DNA from: an uncultured Lachnospiraceae bacterium
GTDB lineage: Bacteria; Bacillota_A; Clostridia; Lachnospirales; Lachnospiraceae
NCBI GenBank assembly: GCA_949957035.1
Contig: CATLIP010000050.1
Span: 1-12,232, forward strand
Direction of reading: 5' to 3'
DNA: 12,232 nucleotides
The notes under the pieces are model-generated. The model searched no databases and was not told the DNA's origin. It saw only the letters and a program-made list of their open reading frames with translations. This document shows, one piece after another, positions 1-6,541 of this stretch. How positions within the stretch are numbered: the stretch's first letter is position 1; every line of letters starts with the position of its first letter. A program made the translations under genes and the position numbers.

Positions 1-66
1 AACGTCGTAGAGTGTTCCTCTGTCAATCGCTTTTGCAGCTTCAACATATTTCTTTCCTCTTTTCAT
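1..66 (-). CDS. rplA: 50S ribosomal protein L1, N-terminal 22 codons (partial)
   Basis: Only the start of the gene is inside the window; it continues past the left edge. The visible residues begin MKRGKKYVEAAKAIDRGTLY, the usual L1 N terminus. L1 binds helices 76-78 of 23S rRNA, forms the mobile L1 stalk that helps eject deacylated tRNA, and in many bacteria represses its own operon by binding a similar site on the mRNA. The ATG is preceded by AAGGAGG at 75-81. It lies 77 nt after rplK, so the two are co-transcribed, and its leader carries a hairpin resembling the rRNA site. Confidence 0.93.
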   Translation of the reverse strand, partial: MKRGKKYVEAAKAIDRGTLYDV

Positions 67-81
67 CTAAATAACCTCCTT

Positions 82-108
82 GTGGTAATGTCGGGATAAC
101 CCTCCCAC
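82..108 (-). promoter_or_regulatory. Putative L1-binding hairpin in the rplA leader
   Basis: Read on the minus strand the RNA is GUGGGAGGG, loop UUAU, then CCCGACAUUACCAC. GUGG pairs with CCAC and GGG with CCC, leaving an asymmetric internal loop with GA on both sides. This matches the plan of the L1 site in 23S rRNA (GGUGGGAGGC paired with GCCGACC...UACCACC) and of known L1 mRNA sites in which GGAGGC faces GCCGA. The 3' CCAC directly abuts the AAGGAGG ribosome binding site of rplA, so bound L1 would block initiation. A close copy precedes rplK. The sequence is seen directly; the L1 role is inferred from family knowledge. Confidence 0.65.
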
Positions 109-143
109 TTACTCGTTTACATTTATAAAAATGAAGTTACGCT

Positions 144-572
144 CTACGCTTCCTCTACCTTTACACCCATACTGCGGCAAGTACCCGCTACCATGCTCAT
201 GGCAGCCTCAACAGTTGCTGCGTTCAGATCCGGCATCTTTGTCTCCGCAATTTCTCTAAGCTGAGCCTGCGTGATGGTTGCAACCTTCGTCTTATTCGGA
301 ACACCTGAACCAGACTTAATGTTGCACGCCTTCTTAATCAAAACTGCTGCCGGCGGTGTCTTGGTGATAAAGCTGAAACTTCTGTCACTGTAAACGGTGA
401 TAACTACAGGAATAATCAGATCTCCCTGATCTGCCGTCCTTGCATTAAACTGCTTTGTAAACTCAACGATATTCACACCATGCTGACCAAGAGCTGGTCC
501 AACCGGTGGCGCCGGAGTTGCCTTTCCGGCAGGAATCTGCAACTTAATGTAACCTTCTACTTTTTTTGCCAT
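144..572 (-). CDS. rplK: 50S ribosomal protein L11
   Basis: This 142-residue protein is full length for L11 (about 141). The N-terminal domain carries the conserved [14 protein letters not shown] stretch near residues 23-36, which forms the thiostrepton/GTPase-centre contact region. The C-terminal RNA-binding domain (about residues 75-142) includes [13 protein letters not shown] and ends [10 protein letters not shown]11 binds helices 43-44 of 23S rRNA and participates in factor-dependent GTP hydrolysis and stringent-response signalling by RelA. The ATG follows AAGGAGG (581-587) at normal spacing. It lies 56 nt downstream of nusG and 77 nt upstream of rplA in one transcription unit. The leader holds an L1-site-like hairpin, so L1 feedback control is likely. 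Confidence 0.98.
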   Translation of the reverse strand: MAKKVEGYIKLQIPAGKATPAPPVGPALGQHGVNIVEFTKQFNARTADQGDLIIPVVITVYSDRSFSFITKTPPAAVLIKKACNIKSGSGVPNKTKVATITQAQLREIAETKMPDLNAATVEAAMSMVAGTCRSMGVKVEEA

Positions 573-587
573 CTCAATTACCTCCTT

Positions 588-618
588 GTGGTGATGTCGG
601 GAAACGAATCCCTCCCAC
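588..618 (-). promoter_or_regulatory. Putative L1-binding hairpin in the rplK leader
   Basis: On the minus strand the RNA reads GUGGGAGGGA, loop UUCGUU, then UCCCGACAUCACCAC. The outer stem GUGG/CCAC and inner stem GGGA/UCCC flank an asymmetric GA-containing internal loop, as in the L1-binding site of 23S rRNA. The 3' strand of the outer stem abuts AAGGAGG of rplK. This is the classical position of the L1 repressor site in the L11-L1 operon of enterobacteria. It is almost identical to the element before rplA; the apical loop (UUCGUU here against UUAU) is the main difference. Confidence 0.7.
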
Positions 619-628
619 TGTTTTTGAT

Positions 629-1144
629 TTACAACTTTTTAACTTCTGCGAAACTAATCTCAACCGGTGTCTCACGGCCGAACAGTTCAACATTGATCGT
701 AAGACTCTGCTTTTGCACATTCATAGACTGAATGACCCCGACGGTATCAGCCCATGCTCCGGCAATCACCCGAACCGTATCACCCTGTGCAAAATCAACC
801 AGGATATTCTCCTGCTGGATTCCAAGGGGCGCCATCTCTGCGTCCGTCAGCGGAATCGGCTTGGAGCCTGGCCCCACAAAGCCTGTGACGCCTCTGGTAT
901 TGCGCACTACATACCATGTGTCATCATTCATGATCATATGGATCAGTACATAACCGGGAAACATCTTTTTCTGTGCCGCCTTCTGAACACCATTCTTAAG
1001 TTCCACCACATCCTGCATCGGAACCCGTACCTCAAGTATCTGCTCTTCCAGATGCCTGTTCTCAATCGTCTTATCAATGTTGGCTTTCACTTTGTTCTCA
1101 TACCCGGAATAGGTATGCACTACGTACCATTTTGCCTCTGACAT
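629..1144 (-). CDS. nusG: Transcription termination/antitermination factor NusG
   Basis: The product is 171 residues, normal for Firmicute NusG. The N-terminal NGN domain (about 1-105) contains [17 protein letters not shown] and MFPGYVLI, which contact the clamp of RNA polymerase. A C-terminal KOW domain (about 118-171) contains [16 protein letters not shown] and ends in EVKKL. NusG modulates pausing and Rho-dependent termination and can link polymerase to ribosomal protein S10. The ATG at 1144 has an AAAGGTGAG ribosome binding site. It sits 33 nt after secE and 56 nt before rplK, the standard bacterial order. No insertion or truncation is seen. Confidence 0.98.
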   Translation of the reverse strand: MSEAKWYVVHTYSGYENKVKANIDKTIENRHLEEQILEVRVPMQDVVELKNGVQKAAQKKMFPGYVLIHMIMNDDTWYVVRNTRGVTGFVGPGSKPIPLTDAEMAPLGIQQENILVDFAQGDTVRVIAGAWADTVGVIQSMNVQKQSLTINVELFGRETPVEISFAEVKKL

Positions 1145-1177
1145 AAACTCACCTTTCTTGCCTGCAGATTATCAGCC

Positions 1178-1369
1178 CTATCTTACCAATAAATCTACTC
1201 CGTACTGGGCGAAAAAGTCAACGATTGCAATAATCGCTCCCAATATTACGGATACGGAAACAACTGCCGTCGTCTGTTTTGCTACTGTCATCTTGTCTGG
1301 CCAAATGATTTTCTTAAATTCTCTGTTAAGACCCTTGAACCAGCTTTTCTTCTGCGTCTTATCGCTCAT
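1178..1369 (-). CDS. secE: Preprotein translocase subunit SecE
   Basis: This is a short single-span SecE of the Gram-positive type, 63 residues from the ATG at 1369. It has a charged amphipathic N terminus with the signature WFKGLNREFKKIIWPDK (about residues 9-25), followed by one transmembrane helix (about 33-58). SecE clamps the two halves of SecY in the SecYEG channel. An upstream in-frame GTG at 1378 overlaps the AAAGGAG ribosome binding site itself, so it cannot be the start; the ATG lies 8 nt after that site. It is 22 nt downstream of rpmG. No tRNA-Trp gene is present in the cluster, although some bacteria have one here. Confidence 0.96.
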   Translation of the reverse strand: MSDKTQKKSWFKGLNREFKKIIWPDKMTVAKQTTAVVSVSVILGAIIAIVDFFAQYGVDLLVR

Positions 1370-1391
1370 GACAACCACTCCTTTACGGCGA

Positions 1392-1541
1392 CTACTTCGT
1401 TTCCTTATGCAATGTGTGTGATTTGCAGAACTTGCAATACTTCTTCGTCTCCATACGCTCAGGATGAGATTTCTTATCCTTCGTCATGTTGTAGTTACGC
1501 TGCTTGCATTCTGTACATTCCAATGTGATTCTTGTACGCAC
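1392..1541 (-). CDS. rpmG: 50S ribosomal protein L33, zinc-binding type
   Basis: This 49-residue gene reads [18 protein letters not shown] at the start and ends SHTLHKETK, the complete L33 pattern. Two CxxC pairs (CTEC at residues 9-12, CKFC at 36-39) make it the zinc-coordinating form of L33. Many Firmicutes keep a second, Cys-free paralogue used under zinc limitation; none is seen here. The start is GTG at 1541, preceded by GAGGTGG. It is the first gene of the rpmG-secE-nusG-rplK-rplA unit. A promoter candidate lies about 110 nt upstream. Confidence 0.96.
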   Translation of the reverse strand: MRTRITLECTECKQRNYNMTKDKKSHPERMETKKYCKFCKSHTLHKETK

Positions 1542-1584
1542 AACTTCCACCTCGCTTTACGTTTTTGCATTGACGTGTTACCCT

Positions 1585-1603
1585 GGTAGCTTGCGAGGCT
1601 ACC
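1585..1603 (-). promoter_or_regulatory. Leader stem-loop upstream of rpmG
   Basis: On the minus strand GGTAGC and GCTACC form a perfect 6-bp stem around the loop CTCGCAA, about 45 nt before the rpmG GTG. There is no U-run directly after it, so it is not a terminator. It may stabilise or regulate the mRNA leader; no known ribosomal leader motif was recognised. Confidence 0.35.
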
Positions 1604-1649
1604 CAAATATTTAGGCATAAAAAAAAGACCTACTTCCATTCGCTAGGAT

Positions 1650-1678
1650 AGCTTACCACAAATAATGAAGAAATGCAA
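1650..1678 (-). promoter_or_regulatory. Candidate promoter for the rpmG-secE-nusG-rplK-rplA operon
   Basis: On the minus strand TTGCAT (1673-1678) and TAAGCT (1650-1655) are separated by exactly 17 nt. Both hexamers are imperfect, but this is the best sigma-A-like pair upstream of rpmG. It would give a leader of roughly 100 nt. The position fits the start of a ribosomal protein operon; the match quality makes the call moderate. Confidence 0.45.
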
Positions 1679-1742
1679 GTCCTTATCAATAATTTTCCTA
1701 TTTTATAAAGGTAACACTCCGGCAATTCATGGCATATTCTAC

Positions 1743-1771
1743 TGTACACATCATTTTTTCTCTAGTATAAT
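1743..1771 (+). promoter_or_regulatory. Promoter of the cysteine-synthase-like gene
   Basis: A perfect TATAAT (1766-1771) lies 17 nt downstream of TGTACA (1743-1748), which matches four of six consensus -35 bases. The predicted start would leave a leader of about 75 nt before the ATG at 1855. No operator palindrome is obvious apart from TGTACA itself. Confidence 0.65.
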
Positions 1772-1854
1772 GATATAGGAAATGGAATTTGGCTGCAAGT
1801 ATCTATGTGATATCCGCAGAAATGCATCAAGAATGAAAGTCGAGGTATATTTAT

Positions 1855-2781
1855 ATGATTTATAATAATGTATTGGAAGCCATGGGACATACTCCCGTCA
1901 TACAATTAAACCGTATGGTCGATCCGGACTCTGCAAGGGTACTGGTAAAATTCGAGGGATTAAACGTGGGCGGTTCTGTCAAGACAAGGACCGCATATAA
2001 CATGATTCGCAAGGCCGAGGAGGACGGCATCTTAAAAGAGGACTCCATCATCGTAGAACCCACCAGCGGCAATCAGGGGATTGGGCTTGCACTTGTGGGG
2101 GCGGTAAAGGGATATGAGACGATTATTATTATGCCCGATTCCGTCAGTCAGGAGAGACGTTTTCTTGTAGAACATTACGGCGCAAAAGTAGTTCTGATAC
2201 ACGACGCCGGGAACATCGGGGATTGTATCAATGAGTGCGTTAAGACCGCCAACCGCATGGCAGCCGAGAATCCCAGAGTCTTCGTGCCGCAGCAATTCGA
2301 GAACGGGGCAAATCCAGAGGCGCACAGCCGGCAGACCGGGCAGGAGATTTTGGAACAGGTGAAAGGCCCCATTGACGGATTCTGTTCCGGGATTGGAACC
2401 GGCGGGACAATCACCGGCATCGGTGAGACATTGAAAGCCGCCAACCCGGATATTACCATCTGGGCTATTGAGCCGGAAAATGCGGCAATCCTCTCAGGGG
2501 GAGCGGTGGGGAGCCATATCCAGATGGGAATCGGCGACGGTGTGATTCCCAAGGTATTGAACCAAAACATCTATGAGGACATCGTGATTGTCACAGATGA
2601 AGAAGCCTTACAGACCGCGAAGGCTCTTGCAAGGCTGGAAGGTCTGATGTGCGGGATTTCCAGCGGAACGAACGTTGCCGCCGCTATAAAACTGGCGAAA
2701 AAACTTGGAAAGGGAAAGACAGTCGTGACCCTTCTTCCTGATACGGCGGAGAGGTATTTTTCAACACCATTGTTCGAGTAA
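1855..2781 (+). CDS. Cysteine synthase-family PLP enzyme (O-acetylserine sulfhydrylase-like)
   Basis: This is a 308-residue fold-type II PLP enzyme of normal CysK length. Visible elements are MGHTPVIQLN (10-19), the PLP lysine in GGSVKTR (K43), the substrate loop TSGNQG (70-75), the cofactor phosphate loop GTGGT (181-185), EPENAAILSGG, CGISSGTNVAAA, and the C-terminal PDTAERYFSTPLFE. CysK normally condenses O-acetylserine with sulfide to make cysteine. Two positions differ from the usual signatures: SVKTR replaces SVKDR, and TSGNQG replaces TSGNTG in the loop that holds the substrate carboxylate. Substrate use may therefore differ (another acceptor or donor). No cysE or sulfur gene is adjacent in the window. 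The ATG has GAGG 9 nt upstream, and the gene stands alone with its own promoter and terminator. The family is certain; the exact reaction is not. Confidence 0.9.
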   Translation: MIYNNVLEAMGHTPVIQLNRMVDPDSARVLVKFEGLNVGGSVKTRTAYNMIRKAEEDGILKEDSIIVEPTSGNQGIGLALVGAVKGYETIIIMPDSVSQERRFLVEHYGAKVVLIHDAGNIGDCINECVKTANRMAAENPRVFVPQQFENGANPEAHSRQTGQEILEQVKGPIDGFCSGIGTGGTITGIGETLKAANPDITIWAIEPENAAILSGGAVGSHIQMGIGDGVIPKVLNQNIYEDIVIVTDEEALQTAKALARLEGLMCGISSGTNVAAAIKLAKKLGKGKTVVTLLPDTAERYFSTPLFE

Positions 2782-2810
2782 AACTATCCTTTATCTTTCG
2801 GATAAATGAA

Positions 2811-2863
2811 TAAAGGGGTTGCCGGAACATGAAGCGGTTCCAGACAATCCCTTTTACTTTTTT
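2811..2863 (+). terminator. Rho-independent terminator after the cysteine-synthase-like gene
   Basis: AAAGGGGTTG (2812-2821) pairs with CAATCCCTTT (2845-2854, one G-U pair), and GGAAC pairs with GTTCC inside it, giving a long stem with a small internal loop. A T-rich tail follows (TTTTACTTTTTT). It lies between convergent genes and may also stop minus-strand transcription, although the tail on that side is poorer. A smaller hairpin, TTTATC/GATAAA, sits just upstream at about 2790-2806. Confidence 0.8.
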
Positions 2864-2878
2864 AAATTGTCGTATCTG

Positions 2879-4162
2879 TTATGCGTTTAAAAGCTTCTCA
2901 ATACTAACCAGCTTTACACTAAGAACGAAAATCTTAGAAGCAATCTCTAACTCCTCCACAGTCGGGAAGGACGGCGCAATTCGAATATTGCTGTCCTTCG
3001 GGTCCTTTCCATAGGGATAGGTAGCTCCTGCCTCTGTCATCACAAGCCCTGCCTCTTTTGCCTTGGCAACAATGGCCTTGGCGCATCCCTCCATGGAATC
3101 AAAGGAAATAAAGTATCCCCCAAGAGGCTTCGTCCATGTTCCGATTCCAAGGCCTCCCAGTTCTTTCGTCAACACCTCGTCCACCTTCTCGAACTTAGGC
3201 CGAAGGATTGCCGCATGCTTTCTCATATGCTCATAGACGCCCAGCATATCCTTGAAATACCGCACATGCCGAAGCTGATTCAGCTTATCATGGCCGATGG
3301 TCTGATACTTCATATAACGCCTTGCATCCTCCAGATTCCCCCTAGACGCTGCCAGCGCCGCAATTCCGGAACCCGGGAAGGATACCTTAGAGGTGGAAAT
3401 AAACTTAATCACAATGTCCGGATTCCCGACCTTGATACACTCGTTCAACAGCTCAAGCACCACCACCCGCTTATCGTCATACAGGTGATGAATGGAATAC
3501 GCATTGTCCCAGAAAATACGGAAGTCCTCCGCCGCAGGCTTAAGCCGCGCAAAACGTCTGACCGTCTCATCCGAATAGGAAATTCCTGTCGGATTGGAAT
3601 ATTTCGGCACGCACCAGATTCCCTTGATTAACGGGTCTTTCGCAACCAACTCCTCCACCATATCCATATCCGGTCCCGTCTCTAAGAGCGGTACGTTAAT
3701 CATCTCTATTCCAAAAAACTCCGTAATTGCAAAATGACGGTCATATCCCGGCACAGGACACAAAAACTTTACACGCTCAAGCTTCCCCCAAGGCGTGCTT
3801 CCCATGAAACCATGCGTCATAGCGCGGGACATGGTATCAAACATAACGTTTAAGCTGGAATTTCCATATATAATAACACTGCGCTCCGGAACTTCTGACA
3901 AATCCGCCAACAGCTTCCTCGCATCGCTGATTCCGTCAAGAACGCCATAATTCCGGCAGTCTACTCCATCTGAGCTTACCAGGTCTGACTCGCTGGTCAG
4001 AACATCCATCATCCCTATTCCGATATCAAGCTGTGCCTTCGACGGCTTACCGCGGGACATATCCAGGTGCATTCCCTTTTTCTTGATTTCCTCAAACTGC
4101 TTTTCAAGGTCACTTTTCAGGTTCAATAACTTCTCTTTGCTTAACTTGCTGTACGGCGCCAT
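2879..4162 (-). CDS. Aminotransferase, class Ic aspartate aminotransferase-like
   Basis: This 427-residue fold-type I PLP enzyme carries the signatures of the class Ic aspartate aminotransferase group: MSRGKPSKAQLD (35-46), RNYGVLDGISDARKLLA, the cofactor-contact YGNSSL (99-104), NPTG (190-193), FWDNAYSIHH (217-226), the Schiff-base lysine K259 in STSKVSFPGSG, and the carboxylate-binding arginine R394 in NIRIAPS. It likely exchanges amino groups between aspartate or a related amino acid and 2-oxoglutarate in the cytosol. An ATG 51 nt further upstream lacks a ribosome binding site. The ATG at 4162 (MAPYSKL) follows GGGAGGGAG, so that start was chosen. It is monocistronic with its own strong promoter. 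Substrate specificity cannot be read from sequence. Confidence 0.9.
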   Translation of the reverse strand: MAPYSKLSKEKLLNLKSDLEKQFEEIKKKGMHLDMSRGKPSKAQLDIGIGMMDVLTSESDLVSSDGVDCRNYGVLDGISDARKLLADLSEVPERSVIIYGNSSLNVMFDTMSRAMTHGFMGSTPWGKLERVKFLCPVPGYDRHFAITEFFGIEMINVPLLETGPDMDMVEELVAKDPLIKGIWCVPKYSNPTGISYSDETVRRFARLKPAAEDFRIFWDNAYSIHHLYDDKRVVVLELLNECIKVGNPDIVIKFISTSKVSFPGSGIAALAASRGNLEDARRYMKYQTIGHDKLNQLRHVRYFKDMLGVYEHMRKHAAILRPKFEKVDEVLTKELGGLGIGTWTKPLGGYFISFDSMEGCAKAIVAKAKEAGLVMTEAGATYPYGKDPKDSNIRIAPSFPTVEELEIASKIFVLSVKLVSIEKLLNA

Positions 4163-4228
4163 AGCGAAACTCCCTCCCATTTTCATTGATAGCAAGACTT
4201 TTATTAAAAACAACTCTGACTGTATGCT

Positions 4229-4257
4229 ATTTTACGAACTATCTTTGAAAAAGTCAA
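4229..4257 (-). promoter_or_regulatory. Promoter of the aminotransferase gene
   Basis: On the minus strand TTGACT (4252-4257) and TAAAAT (4229-4234) are separated by 17 nt, each matching five of six consensus bases. It lies about 65 nt upstream of the chosen ATG at 4162, which supports that start over the one at 4213, since the longer form would leave almost no leader. Confidence 0.8.
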
Positions 4258-4266
4258 GTCATATTT

Positions 4267-4371
4267 TGCATTTTAATTCTATTTTTCTTTCATTTATCTT
4301 CTATTTCCCTCACACAACCCTTGATTTCTCACCACAAAATGCAATTTAAACCATACAAACTTGCAATTTAA
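4267..4371. repeat. Three TGCAATTTAA-like direct repeats upstream of the aminotransferase promoter
   Basis: TGCAATTTAA occurs at 4340-4349 and 4362-4371, spaced 22 bp (about two helical turns), and a variant TGCATTTTAA occurs at 4267-4276 next to the -35 box. The region is AT rich, so chance is possible. They could be binding sites for a regulator of the aminotransferase gene. The pair at 4340-4371 can also form a weak hairpin in the minus transcript just after the phosphatase-fold gene. Confidence 0.3.
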
Positions 4372-4382
4372 CAAATCGCTTA

Positions 4383-5501
4383 CTACTTCAACAGTTCAAA
4401 CTTCAGCAAAACCGGATTGTGGTCGCTATATTCAAAATCAGTATCCACATTCTCAGCCGTCGCCTTCACATTATCAGACACCAGAAATCCGTCTACCACT
4501 GTCGTAAAATTCACACCCTTCGTATATGGTATATCCGCCCCGCGGCAGGTAGGCACCTCAAGCTCATTCTCCGCCCGCATAATAGAAATTCCCTCTGCCA
4601 TCTCCTTCTGGGTCAAGACAGATACCCACGCCGGAAACTTCTGCTCCGTCGGAAACCCTTCTGCAGCCGCCTCCCCAAGCGCATGGTTAAAATCTCCTCC
4701 AACAATCACATAATTTCCCGCCAGATACTCTTCTTCCATCACTGAATTTAACAGCTTAAGCTGCTGTGCGCGAATCAGGCCGCCTTCATCATAGGCTGAC
4801 ATATGGCTATTGATGAGTACCAACTCTTTCCCGCCCTCTACAGGCAGCCGCATCACGGCAAAACACCTGTCCAAATCGGTAAATTTCATGACAAAACTAT
4901 TGTCCACAGGGTAGCTTCTTCTCTCAGCCTCTGCAATCTCATAACGGCTGAAATTCAAAAGCCCCGCCTCCACAGCCCCATGAGGGTCAGAAAACGGATA
5001 GAACAGATAGGCAGAGTGAAAATTATTGGCAAAAACATTTCCATAATCAGAGAACTGTTCTTTCAGATACTCAAGCTGATTAATATGGTAGCTTCTGTCA
5101 GCATCTACATCCACTTCCTGAAGCAGAAGAAAATCTGCTTTCAATCGTAAAAGCTCTCCTGCAGCTCCTTCTGTATTCACCTCTACAGACTCTTTGCTTA
5201 TAGCCTTGCCATATTTTCCCGCTGTCGGCGTCCCATCCTTCATCTCTCCTGTGTCCATGAAAAAACTATAATCCGGCCCATATGCGCCAAAACCAATATT
5301 GTAGGTTAGGGCTTTATAGGTCTCTCCTGATTTTAATATCTTTTCATTGTTATTCTCCACCTCTAATGCAGCATGGTCCTCGATCCGATAGTAATTCACC
5401 TGCATATAGATTACATAGCCCGCTATGCAAATAATACAGAGCAGCACAAGACTCGCCAATATTTTCACAATCACGGGTATGTGCAATCTGTCTTTCTTCA
5501 T
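4383..5501 (-). CDS. Membrane-anchored endonuclease/exonuclease/phosphatase-family protein
   Basis: The 372-residue product has a basic N terminus (MKKDR) and one hydrophobic helix (about 10-33), giving a signal anchor with the catalytic domain probably outside the membrane. The rest has the ordered EEP-superfamily motifs: TYNIG (N68), LLQEVD (E129), NSHMS (N231, H233), GGDFNH (D270, N272) and SDHNPV (D360, H361). Family members are Mg-dependent phosphodiesterases or phosphatases acting on nucleic acid, phosphoinositides or sphingomyelin. The substrate here is unknown; an extracytoplasmic nuclease or lipid phosphodiesterase is plausible. All catalytic residues appear present. It starts 18 nt after the WYL regulator, so the two are co-transcribed and the regulator may control it. 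The ATG follows GGGGAAGGAAAG. No convincing terminator is seen downstream. Confidence 0.88.
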   Translation of the reverse strand: MKKDRLHIPVIVKILASLVLLCIICIAGYVIYMQVNYYRIEDHAALEVENNNEKILKSGETYKALTYNIGFGAYGPDYSFFMDTGEMKDGTPTAGKYGKAISKESVEVNTEGAAGELLRLKADFLLLQEVDVDADRSYHINQLEYLKEQFSDYGNVFANNFHSAYLFYPFSDPHGAVEAGLLNFSRYEIAEAERRSYPVDNSFVMKFTDLDRCFAVMRLPVEGGKELVLINSHMSAYDEGGLIRAQQLKLLNSVMEEEYLAGNYVIVGGDFNHALGEAAAEGFPTEQKFPAWVSVLTQKEMAEGISIMRAENELEVPTCRGADIPYTKGVNFTTVVDGFLVSDNVKATAENVDTDFEYSDHNPVLLKFELLK

Positions 5502-5519
5502 CTTTCCTTCCCCTTAAGT

Positions 5520-6527
5520 CTATTCATACTTTGCAAGCATCTCCAACAGCATCTTCTTCATCTCCTCCCGCGCCGACTTTGGGCGCAGCACCTCTACCAT
5601 ACTCCCCTGAGTCATGAGCCACATCAGCACTCCTCTCCCGTAGACTTCCGCCTCAAGAATGTACCCCTCCCCGTCTTCCTCCAAGATTCTTGCAGTAGGA
5701 AGACGTTCTAGAATTGACGCAATACTTTTTCCGGTATACTTAAACTGCAGCCTGACCAGATTCCCCATATACATAAACTGGATGCGTTTGCGAAACTCCC
5801 CTTCCTCAAAGCGATTGCGATAAGGTATTTTAAATTTACTGCCTATCCGCCTGTATTCTTTAATCCTGTCGATCCTGAAAACCGCAGGATAGTCATACTT
5901 CTGTACGTATACTCCCCTCTCATTCTTCTCCACAATATACGCATTCAAATAAAAATAATATTCTGCAAACAGAATCGCCAGGGGCTGAATCACACGTACC
6001 ACAGGCTCCTCTTCCAATGCCTGCTTCTGGTAAATAATTTTCAGCAGATTACATTGCTCTATATGGGAACCAATCTCCCACAATTTATCTTCAATGTAAG
6101 ACTCATGATGTATCTCAACATAATGAAACTTTTCATTCGCAATCAGATCGGCTACCAGCTTCATATCCTTCCTCGCAACACAGCCGCTCACTATCTTATT
6201 CAAGATTATTCCAATCTCTTCCCTGGTAAACGCCCTGCTCTCCAGCAGTATCTTACTCACAGCAAGTATCTCACTGTTAGACATCAATGTGTTTTCCAGA
6301 CTGGTCATCTTAAACCCTCTGAGAGTCCGGTCATAAATCACGTCAAGCTCGGATAGGTCAGAAACTCTTTTTACCTCAAGAAATTTTCGGATATCATTAA
6401 TATCGCGCTGAATGGAACGTTCATCCACTCCAAAACGCAGAGCTTCCTCTGCTTTGTTGAGAACTTTGCCTTCACGCAGTCTCATATAAATATCTAAGAT
6501 TCTCTTATTTTTATCCTGCCTATCCAA
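5520..6527 (-). CDS. WYL-domain transcriptional regulator (HTH + WYL + WCX)
   Basis: This 335-residue protein has an N-terminal winged helix of DeoR/HTH_11 type (about residues 6-50; VDERSIQRDINDIRKFL is the recognition part). A WYL domain (about 155-225) has the motif region EYYFYLNAY at 189-197, and a C-terminal WCX-type extension spans about 255-330. WYL domains bind nucleic acid or nucleotide-like ligands and tune DNA binding; such regulators often control DNA repair, stress or defence genes. The start is TTG at 6527, 5 nt after GGAGG; the next Met (residue 15) would remove part of the HTH. It lies 14 nt after the small upstream gene and 18 nt before the EEP-family gene, so it probably regulates this operon. 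Confidence 0.9.
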   Translation of the reverse strand: MDRQDKNKRILDIYMRLREGKVLNKAEEALRFGVDERSIQRDINDIRKFLEVKRVSDLSELDVIYDRTLRGFKMTSLENTLMSNSEILAVSKILLESRAFTREEIGIILNKIVSGCVARKDMKLVADLIANEKFHYVEIHHESYIEDKLWEIGSHIEQCNLLKIIYQKQALEEEPVVRVIQPLAILFAEYYFYLNAYIVEKNERGVYVQKYDYPAVFRIDRIKEYRRIGSKFKIPYRNRFEEGEFRKRIQFMYMGNLVRLQFKYTGKSIASILERLPTARILEEDGEGYILEAEVYGRGVLMWLMTQGSMVEVLRPKSAREEMKKMLLEMLAKYE

Positions 6528-6541
6528 TGATTCCTCCCCCT

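Larger units (their letters stand above)
1542..1854. other. Divergent intergenic region between rpmG and the cysteine-synthase-like gene
   Basis: No gene was found in these 313 bp. It holds a minus-strand promoter candidate for rpmG, a plus-strand promoter with a perfect TATAAT, a 6-bp stem-loop in the rpmG leader, and a run of eight A (1619-1626, U-run in the minus transcript). A weak interrupted hairpin at 1793-1819 lies in the plus-strand leader. No T-box, S-box or other recognisable riboswitch core was found ahead of the PLP enzyme gene. Confidence 0.7.

Noticed and set aside
566..1141. 191-codon plus-strand open frame opposite nusG
   Set aside because: It lies wholly antisense to a certain nusG gene, has no ribosome binding site, and its composition fits a shadow of the real frame.
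1367..1378. GTG start for secE at 1378
   Set aside because: The GTG overlaps the GGAG of the Shine-Dalgarno sequence, so initiation there is not possible; the ATG at 1369 is correctly spaced.
1619..1646. Terminator-like element with eight U in the rpmG leader
   Set aside because: The preceding GCTA/TAGC stem is only 4 bp and overlaps the promoter -10 region, and no upstream minus-strand gene needs termination there.
1793..1819. Possible riboswitch or attenuator in the leader of the cysteine-synthase-like gene
   Set aside because: Only a weak 4+4 bp interrupted hairpin (CTGC/GCAG, TATC/GATA) is present, with no terminator/antiterminator pair, T-box or SAM-riboswitch core.
3215..3631. 138-codon plus-strand open frame inside the aminotransferase gene
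   Set aside because: Antisense to a well-supported PLP enzyme, with no promoter or ribosome binding site and no recognisable domain.
4163..4213. Longer aminotransferase N terminus beginning at 4213
   Set aside because: There is no ribosome binding site before it, and the added residues (MFLIKVLLS...) are unlike the family; GGGAGGGAG supports the ATG at 4162.
4372..4382. Terminator directly after the EEP-family gene
   Set aside because: No GC-rich stem with a U-run follows; only a weak AT-rich hairpin exists further on, so read-through toward the aminotransferase gene is possible.
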